The notes under the pieces were generated by a model. That model did not search any database. It was not told where the DNA came from and saw nothing but the letters and a program-made list of their open reading frames with translations. A stretch of DNA of 64,000 nucleotides from Trujillonella endophytica (lineage in GTDB: Bacteria; Actinomycetota; Actinomycetes; Mycobacteriales; Geodermatophilaceae): positions 124,001-188,000 of the forward strand of contig NZ_JABGCI010000001.1 of assembly GCF_019799905.1 (NCBI RefSeq). Direction: 5' to 3'. Numbering within the stretch: the stretch's first letter is position 1; every line of letters begins with the position of its first letter. A program made the position numbers and the translations under genes. Below are positions 16,025 to 26,206 of the stretch, piece after piece.

Positions 16025-17752
16025 CTAGACGAGCAGCTGGGCGGCGGCCAGCTCGCGGTAGAGCGGGCTGGTCTCCAGCAGCTCGCCGTGCGTGCCCGAC
16101 GCGACCACCCGGCCGCCGTCCAGCACCACGATCCGGTCGCTGTCGACCACCGTGGACAGCCGGTGGGCCACCACCAGCAGCGCACGGTCGGCCGCGGCGG
16201 CGGCCAGCGTTCGCCGGAGCAGCTCCTCGTTGCGCGCGTCGAGGCTCGCGGTGGGTTCGTCCAGCAGGAGCAGCGCCGGCCGGGCCAGGAGCGAGCGCGC
16301 GATGGCCAGCCGCTGCCGCTCGCCGCCGGACAGCAGCACGCCGTCGTCCCCCACCGGGACGTCGAGGCCGCGGGGCGAGCGCTGCACCACCGCGGTGAGG
16401 CCGACGTCGGCCAGCACCGCCCACAGCTCGTGCTCGGGTGCGTGGGGCGCGGCGAGCAGCAGGTTGTCCCGGATCGTGCCGGCCAGCACCGGCGCCTCCT
16501 GCTCCACGTAGCCCAGGCGGGCGCGCAGGGCCGCCCGCGGCAGGTCGCGGACGTCGGTGCCGGCCCAGCGGATCGCGCCGCCGGTCAGCGGGTAGAAGCC
16601 CTCGACCAGCGCCAGCACCGTGGACTTCCCGGCGCCCGACGGCCCGACCAGCGCCACCCGGGACCCGGCGGGCACGGCCAGGGAGACCCGGTCGAGCACC
16701 GGCGTCCCGTCCGGGTAGGCGAACGAGACCTCGTCGAGCTCCAGCAGGGGTGTGCCGCCCGACGGCACCCGGGGGACGGCGGCGACGGCGCCACCCCGCT
16801 CGGGACGAGCGTCCTCCTCCGGGTCGAGGGCCAGCACCTCCTGGATCCGGGCCAGCGCGCCGAGCCCGGTCTGGAGCTGGGTGTAGGCGGAGATGGCCTG
16901 GCCCAGCGGCATGACCAGCAGGAACAGGTAGAGCACGAACGCGACCAGGTCGCCGACGGCGATCGAGCCCGAGGCGACCCGGTAGCCGCCCAGGCCGAGC
17001 ACCGCCAGGAAGGCCCCCTGGACGGCGATCGAGCCCGCGGGCTGCACCAGCGCCTGCAGCCGGGCCACCGCCACGCCCGCGCGGTAGGCGCGGATCGCGC
17101 TGGCGTCCACCACCGCCACCTCGCGGGCGGTGGCGCCGCTGGCCCGGATGGTCCGCACCGCCGACAGCGCCCGCTCGACCGCGGCGCTCATCGCGCCGAC
17201 CTCCTCCTGGGCCTCCCGGGACAGCCGGCGCACCCGGCGGCTGGTGGAGACGGCGACCGCGAGCCCGATCGACACCGCGACGACGGTCACCAGCAGCAGC
17301 CAGACGTCGACGATCGCCATCGCGACCAGCGCGCCGACCCCGACGACGGCCGAGCCGGCGACCTCCACGATCCCGGAGGTGACCGTGGCGCGCAGGAGCG
17401 TCGTGTCGGCGCCGACCCGCGACATGAGGTCCCCGGTACGCCGCCGGTCGTACTCGGCCACGGGCAGCCGCAGCAGGCGGTCGGCGACGGTGCGCCGCGT
17501 GGTGAGGACGACGCCCTCGGCCGCCCGCTGCAGCACGTAGGACTGCAGCGCGCCCAGGACCGAGGCCGCCACCAGCACCAGGACCAGCGCGGTGACCACC
17601 GGGAGCAGCGTCCCGCCGCCGCCGACCGCCGAGATCACCCGGCTCACCAGCGCCGGCTGCGCCAGGGACGCCGCCGCCCCCACGAGGGAGAGCCCCGCGG
17701 CGAGCGCGAGCGCGCGCCGGTGCGGCCGCAGCAGGGGCAGCAGCTGCCGCAA
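16025..17752 (-). CDS. ABC transporter, fused membrane and ATP-binding domains (exporter type)
   Basis: 575 residues. Six transmembrane segments (about 13-300) are followed by a nucleotide-binding domain with Walker A GPSGAGKST, the signature LSGGERQRLAIARSL, Walker B LLLLDEPTASLD and the switch VAHRLSTV. The layout is that of homodimeric or heterodimeric multidrug/lipid exporters (MsbA-like). The D-loop and catalytic Glu are intact. No ATG or GTG exists between the upstream stop (17837) and the first conserved residues, so the TTG at 17752 is taken as start, after GGAGG-like sequence. It is transcribed with the preceding unknown gene. The substrate is unknown. Confidence 0.88.
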   Translation of the reverse strand: MRQLLPLLRPHRRALALAAGLSLVGAAASLAQPALVSRVISAVGGGGTLLPVVTALVLVLVAASVLGALQSYVLQRAAEGVVLTTRRTVADRLLRLPVAEYDRRRTGDLMSRVGADTTLLRATVTSGIVEVAGSAVVGVGALVAMAIVDVWLLLVTVVAVSIGLAVAVSTSRRVRRLSREAQEEVGAMSAAVERALSAVRTIRASGATAREVAVVDASAIRAYRAGVAVARLQALVQPAGSIAVQGAFLAVLGLGGYRVASGSIAVGDLVAFVLYLFLLVMPLGQAISAYTQLQTGLGALARIQEVLALDPEEDARPERGGAVAAVPRVPSGGTPLLELDEVSFAYPDGTPVLDRVSLAVPAGSRVALVGPSGAGKSTVLALVEGFYPLTGGAIRWAGTDVRDLPRAALRARLGYVEQEAPVLAGTIRDNLLLAAPHAPEHELWAVLADVGLTAVVQRSPRGLDVPVGDDGVLLSGGERQRLAIARSLLARPALLLLDEPTASLDARNEELLRRTLAAAAADRALLVVAHRLSTVVDSDRIVVLDGGRVVASGTHGELLETSPLYRELAAAQLLV

Positions 17753-17836
17753 CCCCGCCCGCGGTCCGGCCGCTGCCCTCGCGGCCGGCGGCGCCTCCGG
17801 CTCCGGGATCCGGGCCTCCGGCTCCAGGATCCCCGC

Positions 17837-18808
17837 CTAGCTCGCGGCGGCGAGCGCGCCGACGACCGCCGACAGCAGCCGCGCGTGGTGCTCGATGAGT
17901 TCCGGGCGCTGTCCGTCGGGCCGGATGGCGGCGACGTAGCCGCCGGTCAGGGCACCGGGCTGACCGACGGGCGCCGACCAGAACTCGTCACCGTCGTCGC
18001 TGCCCAGCAGCAGGCCCCGCACCGTCGGGTCGCCGACCAGCCGGCGCACTGACGGGGTGTCCTCCGCGGCCAGCAGCACCCAGCGGGAGTCGAACTCGGC
18101 GTCCCCGCTGGGGATGGGGAACAGGCCGCCGGTGCGGTGCCTCCAGAACCGCGCCGGGGACAGCCGCAGCCCGGGGAGGGTCGCCAGCACCGGCGCGGCG
18201 GTGACCGCGTACTCCGGGACCACCCGGCGCGTGTCGGCGTACACGACGTCGAAGGCGACCAGGTCGAGGTTGCCGTAGCGGCCGCGCATCACCCCCGCCG
18301 GGCGGTGGTCGCGGGTGAGCCGGGTGGGCGCCGTGGCGATGAGGACGGCGAGCCCGGCGTCGTTCGGTCCCGTGCCGTCGGAGATCTCCCACCCCTGCTG
18401 GAGCGCCCAGCCCTGCGCGCCGACCGTGTCGCCCTGGTAGGCGAAGACCTTCTCGACCTCGCCCGGCGAGCGCGGCCGGCGCGGACCGAACAGCCCCCTA
18501 CCGCGAGCGGGCGCCTCCTGCGGCGGCGCCTGCGGGCCGGCCTGCTCCTGCTGCCAGGGCTCGTGGCCGGCCTCGCGCGGGCGGGCGGGCTCGGCCGCCG
18601 GCAGCTCCCAGCCGGGGGGCTGCCAGCCGGCGTCCCCGGCCGGCCGGTCCGGCTCCGGCGGCGGAGAGGCCGACGGCGGGTCCGCGGGCGGGGGCGTGGC
18701 GGGCGGCGGGGTGGCGCCGCCCTGCGGGTCGTCGCCGAGGTGCGCCGGCTCGCGCCAGCCGCTGCCCTCGCGCTCGTCGAAGCCCTCCCGGTCCTGCGGG
18801 CCGCTCAT
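17837..18808 (-). CDS. Hypothetical protein with Pro-rich N-terminus
   Basis: 323 residues. The first 130 are disordered and rich in Pro, Glu and Arg. A globular part then begins near VEKVFAYQGDTVGAQGWALQ and runs to the end, with alternating strands and helices (RYGNLDLVAFDVVYADTRRV, WVLLAAEDTPSVRRLV). I recognise no family. No signal peptide, membrane segment or catalytic motif is visible, so it is likely cytoplasmic. The ATG at 18808 begins MSGPQDREGF. It lies 79 bp downstream of dciA in the same direction and directly ahead of the ABC exporter. Confidence 0.65.
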   Translation of the reverse strand: MSGPQDREGFDEREGSGWREPAHLGDDPQGGATPPPATPPPADPPSASPPPEPDRPAGDAGWQPPGWELPAAEPARPREAGHEPWQQEQAGPQAPPQEAPARGRGLFGPRRPRSPGEVEKVFAYQGDTVGAQGWALQQGWEISDGTGPNDAGLAVLIATAPTRLTRDHRPAGVMRGRYGNLDLVAFDVVYADTRRVVPEYAVTAAPVLATLPGLRLSPARFWRHRTGGLFPIPSGDAEFDSRWVLLAAEDTPSVRRLVGDPTVRGLLLGSDDGDEFWSAPVGQPGALTGGYVAAIRPDGQRPELIEHHARLLSAVVGALAAAS

Positions 18809-18887
18809 CGCCGCTCCCCCGTCCTGTCGCCGGTCAACTCGCCGGTCATCTCGCCGTCCTCCCGGGCCCGCTCCTGGCGGAGCCGCC

Positions 18888-19388
18888 TCATCCGTACGTG
18901 TCGCGTGGGCCCCGCCCGCGCACCGAGCGCGGGCCCTTCTTCCAGCTGGGGGCCGTCGGACCGACAACGCGCAACCGCGTGACGACGTCCCCGCCCACCC
19001 CCGCGCGCAGCCGGGCGAGGATGGTCGGCGCCAGCAGCCGCAGCTGCGTCGCCCACGCCGTGGACTCGGCGACCACCAGCAGCTCACCCTCGCTGAGCGA
19101 CTGCGGGCGGCAGTGCGCGGCGATGTCCGGCCCGACCAGGGTGTCCCACCGGCCGAAGACGCTCCCCACCCGGGTGTGCGCCGTCCAGTCCTGGTCGCTG
19201 ACCAGGGAGTCGACCAGCCGCCCCAGCGGCTGGGGGTCGTCGGCGCTGGGGCCGGCCGGGGTCCAGCGTCGGCGCGGACCGGCGATCCGCCGCCGGGTGG
19301 GCTGCGGCCGGGCCGCCGCGGCCGCGCGCGCCGCGTCCAGCGCCGCCCGCGCCACGTCGCTCGGCCGGCCGGGTCGTTCCTCGCTCAC
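18888..19388 (-). CDS. dciA: DciA/DUF721 family protein (helicase-loading factor)
   Basis: 166 residues. A basic, disordered N-terminal part ([16 protein letters not shown]) is followed by the DUF721 core: [60 protein letters not shown]. In bacteria lacking DnaC or DnaI, DciA interacts with the replicative helicase DnaB and is needed for initiation. Its start overlaps the recF stop by 4 nt (ATGA, 19385-19388), indicating translational coupling. The position after recF is the conserved actinobacterial arrangement. Confidence 0.88.
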   Translation of the reverse strand: MSEERPGRPSDVARAALDAARAAAAARPQPTRRRIAGPRRRWTPAGPSADDPQPLGRLVDSLVSDQDWTAHTRVGSVFGRWDTLVGPDIAAHCRPQSLSEGELLVVAESTAWATQLRLLAPTILARLRAGVGGDVVTRLRVVGPTAPSWKKGPRSVRGRGPRDTYG

Positions 19389-20551
19389 GGGACCACCTCG
19401 CTGCTCTCCTCGACGACGAACGCCGCGCCCCCGGCCACCTGCACCCGCGTGCCGCGCAGCACCGCGGGCACGTCGTCGAGCACCGCGGCCGTGATGAGCG
19501 TCTGCTCCGCCGACCGCGCCACGGCGGCCAGCGCCGCACGCCGGTCGGTGTCGAGGGTGGCGAAGACGTCGTCCAGCACCAGGATCGGCTCCTCGCCGTC
19601 GGCCCGGAAGAGCGCGAGGCAGCCGAGCTTGAGCGCGAGCGCCAGCGACCAGGACTCGCCGTGGCTGGCGAAGCCCTTGGCCGGAACCGGGCCCAGCGAG
19701 ATGACCAGGTCGTCGCGGTGCGGCCCGACGAGGGTCATGCCGCGGTCGACCTCGTCCTGGCGCCGCTCCGCCACCCGCTCGCGCAGCGCGTTGGCCAGCT
19801 CGGCGACGTCGGGCAGCGGCATCCCCGACGCCAGCGGCACGCCGTCCCCGGCCAGCGGCACCGTGCTCGTGTAGCCGAGCCCGGCGAGCGGGGCGTCCGG
19901 GCCGGCCACCTGTGCGTGGGCTGCGGCGACGTGCGGCACGAGGTCGGCGACCAGGCGCAGCCGCGCGGCCAGCAACTGGCTGCCCAGGTCGACGAGGTGG
20001 CCGTCCCAGACGTCCAGGGTGGCCAGCGCCCCGCCCCGGGCGAGGCGGGCGGTCTTCAGGAGGGCGTTGCGCTGCTTGAGCACCCGCTCGTAGTCGCTGC
20101 GCACCCCGGCCAGCCGCGGGGTGCGGCTGACCAGCAGCTCGTCGAGGAACCGACGCCGGTCCGACGGGTCGCCCCGCACCAGCACCAGGTCCTCGGGGGC
20201 GAAGAGCACCGTCTTCACCAGCCCGAGCAGCTCGCGCGGCCGGGCGAGCGGTGCCCGGTTCACCCGCACCCGGTTGGCCCGGCCCGGGTTCACCTCGATC
20301 TCGACCAGCAGCTCCCGGTCGTCGCGGCGCAGCGCGGCGCGGACCACCGCCTGCTCCGCACCGTGACGCACCAGCGGGGCGTCCGAGCTGACCCGGTGGC
20401 TGCTCATGGTCGCCAGGTAGCCCACCGCCTCGACCAGGTTGGTCTTCCCCTCGCCGTTGCGGCCGACGAACACCGTCGGGCCCGGGCCCAGGGCCAGGTC
20501 GACCCGCTCCCAGTTGCGGAACGACCCGAGCTGGAGGTGCCGGACGTACAC
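19385..20551 (-). CDS. recF: DNA replication and repair protein RecF
   Basis: 388 residues from GTG 20551 ([20 protein letters not shown]). An upstream ATG at 20599 would add 16 non-conserved residues. The Walker A motif is GRNGEGKTN (30-38), the ABC-type signature lies in [20 protein letters not shown], and Walker B/D-loop is [17 protein letters not shown]. RecF is an SMC-like ATPase that loads RecA at gaps with RecO and RecR. It lies downstream of gnd and overlaps dciA by 4 nt. Length and motifs are normal. Confidence 0.96.
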   Translation of the reverse strand: MYVRHLQLGSFRNWERVDLALGPGPTVFVGRNGEGKTNLVEAVGYLATMSSHRVSSDAPLVRHGAEQAVVRAALRRDDRELLVEIEVNPGRANRVRVNRAPLARPRELLGLVKTVLFAPEDLVLVRGDPSDRRRFLDELLVSRTPRLAGVRSDYERVLKQRNALLKTARLARGGALATLDVWDGHLVDLGSQLLAARLRLVADLVPHVAAAHAQVAGPDAPLAGLGYTSTVPLAGDGVPLASGMPLPDVAELANALRERVAERRQDEVDRGMTLVGPHRDDLVISLGPVPAKGFASHGESWSLALALKLGCLALFRADGEEPILVLDDVFATLDTDRRAALAAVARSAEQTLITAAVLDDVPAVLRGTRVQVAGGAAFVVEESSEVVP

Positions 20552-20595
20552 CCCGCCAGCCTCCCCGTCGGATCGTTCACTGGTGGACCGGGCGG

Positions 20596-20646
20596 CCACC
20601 TCTCAGGGGCCCGCGCCGGGCTCGCGAGGCGCGGGGCGAGAGGTGG
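20596..20646 (-). terminator. Composite hairpin after gnd
   Basis: Outer arms CCACCTCTC/GAGAGGTGG and inner arms CCCGCGCC/GGCGCGGG around an AGGGG spacer, just beyond the gnd stop (20651-20653). It has the same architecture as the hairpins after gyrB, trxB and ino1. Confidence 0.65.
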
Positions 20647-20650
20647 TCCT

Positions 20651-21586
20651 TCAGGCGGGGCTCTCGGCCGCCTGGTCGCGCACGGCCTGCACCGCGTGCC
20701 CGCCGAACTGGTTCCGCAACGCGGCGACGGCCTTCATGGTCGGGGAGTCGTCCTGCCGCGAGGAGAAGCGCGCGAACAGCGACGCGGCGATGGTGGGCAT
20801 GGGGACGGCGTTCTCGATCGCCTGCTCCACCGTCCAGCGGCCCTCGCCGGAGTCCTCCGCGTAGCCACGGATCCGGTCCAGGCGCGGGTCCTCGTCCAGC
20901 GCACGGACGAGCAGGTCCAGCAGCCAGGAGCGGATGACCGTGCCCTGCGTCCACGACTTGATGACGCCCGGGACGTCCTCGATCAGGTCGACGGCCTCCA
21001 GCAGCTCGTAGCCCTCGCCGTAGGCCTGCATCAGCGCGTACTCGATGCCGTTGTGGACCATCTTGGAGAAGTGCCCGGCGCCCACGGGGCCGGCGTGCAC
21101 GAAGCCCGCGTCCCCCGGTACGGCCTGGCCGGACTCGTCCGTGGGGGACGGCGGCTTGAGCGCGTCGAAGACCGGCTGGACCTTCGCGACGTCCTCCTTG
21201 GTGCCGCCGACCATCAGCGCGTAGCCGTTCTCCAGGCCCCAGACCCCGCCGGAGACGCCGGCGTCGATGTAGCCGATGCCCTTCTCGCGGCACATCACGT
21301 CGTGCACCTGGTCGTCGGTGTACTTGGAGTTGCCGCCGTCGACGATGACGTCGCCGGCCTCGAGCAGCTCGGCCAGCTCCTTGACGGTCGACTTCGTGGG
21401 CTCGCCCGCCGGCACCATCACCCACACCACCCGCGGGGCCTGCAGGGCCCCGACCAGCCCCTCGAGGCTGGTCACGTCCCGCTTCTCCGAGTGGTGGTCG
21501 TACCCGACGACCTCGTGGCCGGCGCGGCGGATGCGCTCCGCCATGTTGCCGCCCATCTTGCCCAGTCCCACCAGTCCAAGCTGCAC
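20651..21586 (-). CDS. gnd: 6-phosphogluconate dehydrogenase, decarboxylating (short form)
   Basis: 311 residues from GTG 21586, preceded by AGGAAGGA. The N-terminal Rossmann motif is GLVGLGKMGGNMAERIRRAGHEVVGYD. VDGGNSKYTDD and the substrate-binding GVSGGVWGLENGYALMVGG segment follow. The catalytic Lys lies in HFSKMVHNGIEY. It oxidises 6-phosphogluconate to ribulose 5-phosphate and CO2 with NAD(P)+. The protein is the about 300-residue GndA-like type rather than the about 470-residue form. Placement between dnaN and recF is typical for actinobacteria. Confidence 0.93.
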   Translation of the reverse strand: MQLGLVGLGKMGGNMAERIRRAGHEVVGYDHHSEKRDVTSLEGLVGALQAPRVVWVMVPAGEPTKSTVKELAELLEAGDVIVDGGNSKYTDDQVHDVMCREKGIGYIDAGVSGGVWGLENGYALMVGGTKEDVAKVQPVFDALKPPSPTDESGQAVPGDAGFVHAGPVGAGHFSKMVHNGIEYALMQAYGEGYELLEAVDLIEDVPGVIKSWTQGTVIRSWLLDLLVRALDEDPRLDRIRGYAEDSGEGRWTVEQAIENAVPMPTIAASLFARFSSRQDDSPTMKAVAALRNQFGGHAVQAVRDQAAESPA

Positions 21587-21700
21587 GAGCGCTGTCCTTC
21601 CTGTCGCGAATCGACCGACGTCTCCCGTGGCTTCCGCGACGGTGCGGGTGCCCGCAGGTGCGGTGCCCAGGCCGAACACCCGGGACACCTGGGCCCGGCC

Positions 21701-22861
21701 TCAGCCGGGCAGCCGCACCGGCATGATCAGGTACCGGTAGTCGGCGCCCTTCTCCGCGGGCGGGGCGGCGCCGTCCTCGTCGGCGGCCGGTTCGGCCACC
21801 CCCGAGAGGACCGCGGGCTTGAGCGGGCTGGTGAAGTCCATCCGCGCGCGGGGGGTGTGGACCGCCGCCAGGCCGTCGAGCAGGAACGACGGGTTGAAGC
21901 CGATGGTCAGCGGGTCGCCGTCGAACTCGACGTCGCAGCGCTCCTCGGCCTGCCCCTCGTCGTCGGTGCCGCCCGCGCGGAGCGTGACCTGACCGGGGGT
22001 GAACTCGCAGCGCAGCGGCGTGCCCCGCTCGGCGACCAGCGCCACGCGCTTGGCGGCGTCGGTGAACAGGCCCACCGGCAGCGTCGCGTACGCGTGGGAC
22101 TCCGTCGGCATGATCGCCCGGTACTTGACGAACTCGGCGTCCAGGAGGCGCGTGGTCGTCTGCCGGTCCTTGCCCGAGAGACCGAGGATCCCCTCGCCGC
22201 TGCCGCTCGAGGAGAGCGAGACGACGATCTCGGGGCCGCTGGTCAGGGTCTTGGCGGCGTCGGCGAGCGTGCGCGCCGGCACGAGCACCGCCGCCGACAG
22301 GCCAGGGGTGTCGGGGCGCCAGGAGAACTCGCGCACGGCCAGCCGGTAGCGGTCGGTGGCGGCGAGCGTCACGCGGTCGTCGTCGATCTCCAGCCGGACG
22401 CCGGTGAGCATCGGCAGGGTGTCGTCGCGGCCGGCGGCGACGGCGACCTGGCCGACGGCCTCGGCGAACACGTCGCTCTCCACCACCCCGGCCGCCGACG
22501 GCATCGACGGCAGGGACGGGTAGTCCTCCACCGGCAGCGTCGGCAGGCTGAAGCGGGCGTTGCCGCAGGTGATCGCCAGTCGCGGGCCCTCGGCGCGGAT
22601 GTCGACCGGGTGCGGCGGCAGGGCGCGGGTGATCTCGGCGAGCAGCCGGCCCGGCACCAGCGTGCGACCGCTCTCGGTCGCCTGGACGTCGACCTCCGCG
22701 CGGGCGGACACCTCGTAGTCGAAGCCGGAGACCGACAGCTGACTGCCGTCCACCTCCAGCAGGATCCCGGCGAGCACCGGCACGGACGGCCGGGCCGGCA
22801 GGCTCCGCGACGTCCACGCGACGGCATCGGCGAGCACCTCTCGCGCCACCCGGAACTCCAT
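21701..22861 (-). CDS. dnaN: DNA polymerase III sliding clamp, beta subunit
   Basis: 386 residues from ATG 22861 (MEFRVAREVLADAVAWTSRS). Three tandem clamp domains are visible, with typical segments VPVLAGILLEVDG, DTLPMLTGVRLEIDDDRVTL, TDRYRLAVREF and the C-terminal YRYLIMPVRLPG, where the MPVRL ending is the family hallmark. The dimeric ring tethers polymerase III to DNA. The frame stays open upstream into the origin region, but conservation begins at MEF. It lies directly downstream of oriC, in the same direction as dnaA. Confidence 0.97.
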   Translation of the reverse strand: MEFRVAREVLADAVAWTSRSLPARPSVPVLAGILLEVDGSQLSVSGFDYEVSARAEVDVQATESGRTLVPGRLLAEITRALPPHPVDIRAEGPRLAITCGNARFSLPTLPVEDYPSLPSMPSAAGVVESDVFAEAVGQVAVAAGRDDTLPMLTGVRLEIDDDRVTLAATDRYRLAVREFSWRPDTPGLSAAVLVPARTLADAAKTLTSGPEIVVSLSSSGSGEGILGLSGKDRQTTTRLLDAEFVKYRAIMPTESHAYATLPVGLFTDAAKRVALVAERGTPLRCEFTPGQVTLRAGGTDDEGQAEERCDVEFDGDPLTIGFNPSFLLDGLAAVHTPRARMDFTSPLKPAVLSGVAEPAADEDGAAPPAEKGADYRYLIMPVRLPG

Positions 22862-23677
22862 GACCTGACCCACCCCTGCTCGTCGTCCACTGCGGGAGCA
22901 CCACGGCACCGGCCGACGGCCGGACGACGGTGCGGTCCCCCATCGTGCCGTGCGCACCGGGTCGGGGGGAAACCGCTGTCCCGCGAACGGGTCCCGGCGG
23001 ACTGTCGGACCCTGCTGCTCCACTGCTGTGCAACGCCCCGCGAGGCCCTGCCAGCGGGCCGTCCCCACCCAGAGTGTGGTTCAAGGATCCCTCGAGATAA
23101 CTCCCTCATCCTCGTCATCACAGGTGTGGAAGCTGGGGATCGAGGCCGTCCGCCCAGGTCAGCGCCGAAGTCGACATGTGGGCCCGCTGTGCGCGGTGAC
23201 GCCGTCGTCGGTGTCGACACGTGGACAACTCCGGGGTTGTCAACCGGCCGGCGCCGTCGTCCACCCCCTGTCCCTGCTCTCTCCCGGGTCCGTCCCCAGG
23301 GAATCCCCCTGCCGGCCCGCGCGACCTGGACCCGAGCCGTCACGGAGGTGGCCGGGAGATGTCGAAGTCGCTGGTCAACAGGCTTATCCACCGCGGTGGA
23401 CAGCCACGACGGCGCGGCCGCCCGGATCCACCCGGACGGGCGCGCCCACACCGGTTCCGCCCGGGATTCCCCAACCTGTGCACATCCCTGGGGACAACTG
23501 ATCGACGTGTCGACCGAGGTCACCGCCCCGCGACCGTCGATCACCGCACGGGAACGGCTCGATGACCGCACAGCCGTGTCCCGCTGCCTGTGGACGGCGA
23601 CGTCGGCAGCCCCGCCGCGGCGGACGACGGGGACGGCGCCGGGGCCGCGGTCCCGCGGCCGGCGACGGGCGCCTCGC
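22862..23677. other. oriC: dnaA-dnaN intergenic region with DnaA boxes
   Basis: 816 bp without a gene between dnaA and dnaN. Boxes close to TTGTCCACA or TTATCCACA occur at 23220-23228 (minus, TTGTCCACG), 23237-23245 (TTGTCAACC), 23384-23392 (TTATCCACC), 23395-23403 (minus, CTGTCCACC), 23476-23484 (CTGTGCACA), 23489-23497 (minus, TTGTCCCCA) and 23590-23598 (minus, CCGTCCACA). Many degenerate boxes in this interval are typical of actinobacterial oriC. The comparatively AT-rich stretch around 23083-23125 could be the unwinding element. The dnaN promoter must also lie here. Confidence 0.85.
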
Positions 23678-25378
23678 TCAGCTCCTGGCGCGGCTCTTGA
23701 TGCGGGCCGTCAGCTCGGTGACCTGCGTGTACGTCGCCCGGCGCTCGCTCATCAGGTTGGTGATCTTCTTGACGGCGTGCATGACCGTGGTGTGGTCCTT
23801 GCCGCCGAAGGAGGCACCGATCCGGGGCAGGGACAGCTCCGTCAGCTCGCGGCACAGGTACATGGCGATCTGGCGGGCGTTCACCAGCGTCCGGCTGCGG
23901 TTGGCGCCCTGCAGCTCCTCCATCGTCACGGAGAAGTACTCGGCCGTGGCGGCCATGATGATCGCCGCGGTGATCTGCGGCCCCTGCTCGTCGCTGATGA
24001 GGTCCTTGAGCACCAGCTCGGCCAGCGGCAGGTCGACCTGCTGCTTGTTGAGGCTCGCGAAGGCCGTCACGCGGATGAGCGCGCCCTCGAGCTCGCGGAT
24101 GTTCGTCTGCACCTTGCTGGCGATGAACTCCAGCACCTGGTCGGGGGCCTGCAGCCGCTCGCCGTAGGCCTTCTTGCGCAGGATCGCGATGCGGGTCTCC
24201 AGGTCCGGCGCCTGGACGTCGGTGATGAGACCCCACTCGAAGCGGGTGCGGAGCCGGTCCTCCAGCGTCGTCAGCTTCTTCGGCGCCCGGTCGGAGGTGA
24301 TGACGATCTGCTTGCTGGCGTTGTGCAGCGTGTTGAAGGTGTGGAAGAACTCCTCCTGCGTGCGCTCGGCCCGCTCGAGGAACTGGATGTCGTCGATCAG
24401 CAGGAAGTCGATGTCGCGGAACCGCCGGCGGAACTCCTCGGCCCGGCCGGAGTGCACCAGGTTGATGAACTCGTTGGTGAACTCCTCGGTGCTGACGTAG
24501 CGCACCCTGACGTTGGGGAACATCCGCGCCGCGTAGTGCCCGATCGCGTGGAGCAGGTGCGTCTTGCCCAGGCCGGAGTCGCCGTAGATGAACAGCGGGT
24601 TGTAGGCGCGCGCCGGCGCCTCGGCGACCGCGACGGCCGCGGCGTGGGCGAACCGGTTGCTGTTGCCGATGACGAAGCTGTCGAACACGTACTTCGAGTT
24701 CAGCCCCGGGTCCGAGCCCGCCGGCCGGCGGTCGCCACCGAACAGCGAGACGGCCTCACCCCCGCCCCGCGCGGCCCGGCGGGCGCGCCCGCCGGCCTGG
24801 TCGGCGTCGTCGTCGCGGGCGTCCGTGGGCTCGTCGAACTCGAAGGGGAGGACGGCGGCCTCGTCGCCGCCGCCCCAGTCGCGCTCCGCCGCACGCCGGC
24901 GACGGGCCGGCGGACGCCCGGGCGGGAGCTCGGTCGGGGGGACGGCCGGCTCGCGCTCCCAGGCCGGCGGCGCGTCGGCCCGCACGCCGAAGGCGCTCCG
25001 GCCGTCGTCCGTGCGATCGCGGGTCTGCTGGTCCTCCTCCAGGCGGGAGGCCTCGGCCGCCGACCAGGGACGCCGGGTGGGCAGGTCCTCCGGGTCCGGC
25101 TCGCGGGGGCTCTCGGCCGGTGCGTCCTCCAGCTGCACGGCCACCCGGATGTCGCGGCCCAGCTGCTCGGACAGCGCCTCGGCCAGCACCCGGCGCATGC
25201 GCGACTCGAGCACCGCCTGGGTGAACCCGTTCGGCGCGGCCAGCACCATGGTGTCCTCGAACAGACCCAGCGGGCGGGTCAGGTTCAGCATCGCGTTCTG
25301 CTGCGGAGACAGGCTGGCGGCCAGTCGCCCGCGGATCTGGTCCCAGACCGTGGGCAGGTCCACCGTGGCATCGGCCAT
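23678..25378 (-). CDS. dnaA: Chromosomal replication initiator DnaA
   Basis: 566 residues from ATG 25378, after GAGGAGG. Domain I (about 1-85) is followed by a long acidic, low-complexity domain II (about 90-220). The AAA+ domain has Walker [10 protein letters not shown], Walker B LLIDDIQF and sensor segments. The C-terminal DNA-binding domain has the signature [18 protein letters not shown]-DnaA binds DnaA boxes and opens oriC. The upstream region (25379-26067) also contains boxes, so autoregulation is likely. Length is normal for actinobacteria. Confidence 0.98.
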   Translation of the reverse strand: MADATVDLPTVWDQIRGRLAASLSPQQNAMLNLTRPLGLFEDTMVLAAPNGFTQAVLESRMRRVLAEALSEQLGRDIRVAVQLEDAPAESPREPDPEDLPTRRPWSAAEASRLEEDQQTRDRTDDGRSAFGVRADAPPAWEREPAVPPTELPPGRPPARRRRAAERDWGGGDEAAVLPFEFDEPTDARDDDADQAGGRARRAARGGGEAVSLFGGDRRPAGSDPGLNSKYVFDSFVIGNSNRFAHAAAVAVAEAPARAYNPLFIYGDSGLGKTHLLHAIGHYAARMFPNVRVRYVSTEEFTNEFINLVHSGRAEEFRRRFRDIDFLLIDDIQFLERAERTQEEFFHTFNTLHNASKQIVITSDRAPKKLTTLEDRLRTRFEWGLITDVQAPDLETRIAILRKKAYGERLQAPDQVLEFIASKVQTNIRELEGALIRVTAFASLNKQQVDLPLAELVLKDLISDEQGPQITAAIIMAATAEYFSVTMEELQGANRSRTLVNARQIAMYLCRELTELSLPRIGASFGGKDHTTVMHAVKKITNLMSERRATYTQVTELTARIKSRARS

Positions 25379-26067
25379 TGACCGTGTCCTCCTCGAGCTG
25401 ATGGGTCCGGCAGCCGCTCCCGCGGCCGGCCGGGGTGCTCCGGCACCCCGCGTCCCGGGCGGAAGACCCACCGTGCCCCGGGGCGCGTCGTGGACATCCG
25501 GACACACCCGTTCCACACCGGTGTCCACAGGCTGTGCACGACCGGCAGCGGACGGCGACCGGAGTTCCGGAGGCTGGTCCAGCGAGCAGCGTCTCCGCTG
25601 GTCGGGGCTGAGGAGAAGGGCGGGTGGACGGGTGGGGCGGGCGACGGACCGATCGGTCCGCCCGTGCGGCCGGACCGGGAGAACCGGGCCGGAGCGACGG
25701 CGACGCTAACAGCCTCATCCACAGGCGGGCAACGACGGGCGGACGCCGCCCCGGCGCGTCGCCGGGCGTGTCGCACACGGGGGCACGGCGCGGCGCCGCG
25801 GTCGGCACCGGGTGTAGGGAGAGCATGCGCGGTCGGGGTGGAACCGGACACCCGGCCGGTTGCCGCCCTCGGTTATGCTGGTCGGAGTCCGTGGCACGTC
25901 CGCGGCACCTCGGCGCGCTCCGCGCCGGGTGTGCACCGTGGGCAGCAGCCCCGGTCGACCAGCTTCCGGGGGGAGTCCGGAGCGGCAGCAGCCGCGCCGC
26001 CCTCGCCCCGCGCGTGCCCGCCCACCGGCGGGTGTGCACCGCCGATGTCGTGTAGTGGGAGTACTCC
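25379..26067. promoter_or_regulatory. Divergent dnaA-rpmH promoter region with DnaA-box-like sites
   Basis: 689 bp without a gene. DnaA-box-like sequences include TGTCCACAG near 25532-25540 and TCATCCACA at 25715-25723. A TATGCT box at 25874-25879 is a candidate -10 for rpmH on the plus strand. The start codon of rpmH lies about 190 nt downstream, so a long leader is implied. Confidence 0.5.
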
Positions 26068-26205
26068 GTGAGCAAGCGCACGTTCCAGCCGAACAACCGT
26101 CGTCGGTCGAAGACCCACGGCTTCCGGCTGCGTATGCGCACCCGCGCCGGACGGGCCATCATCGCCACCCGTCGGCGCAAGGGTCGCGAGAAGCTCTCCG
26201 CCTGA
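26068..26205 (+). CDS. rpmH: 50S ribosomal protein bL34
   Basis: 45 residues starting [23 protein letters not shown], then [20 protein letters not shown], an unmistakable bL34 with dense Arg/Lys. It is the first gene of the rpmH-rnpA-yidD-yidC-jag-rsmG cluster leading away from oriC. The rnpA start follows the stop by 1 nt. It is too short to be reported by simple gene finding but has the full family length. Confidence 0.97.
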   Translation: MSKRTFQPNNRRRSKTHGFRLRMRTRAGRAIIATRRRKGREKLSA

Positions 26206-26206
26206 C

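Noticed and set aside
19661..25381. A 1906-residue open frame on the plus strand
   Set aside because: It runs antisense across recF, gnd, dnaN, oriC and dnaA. The length only reflects the lack of stop codons in high-GC DNA.
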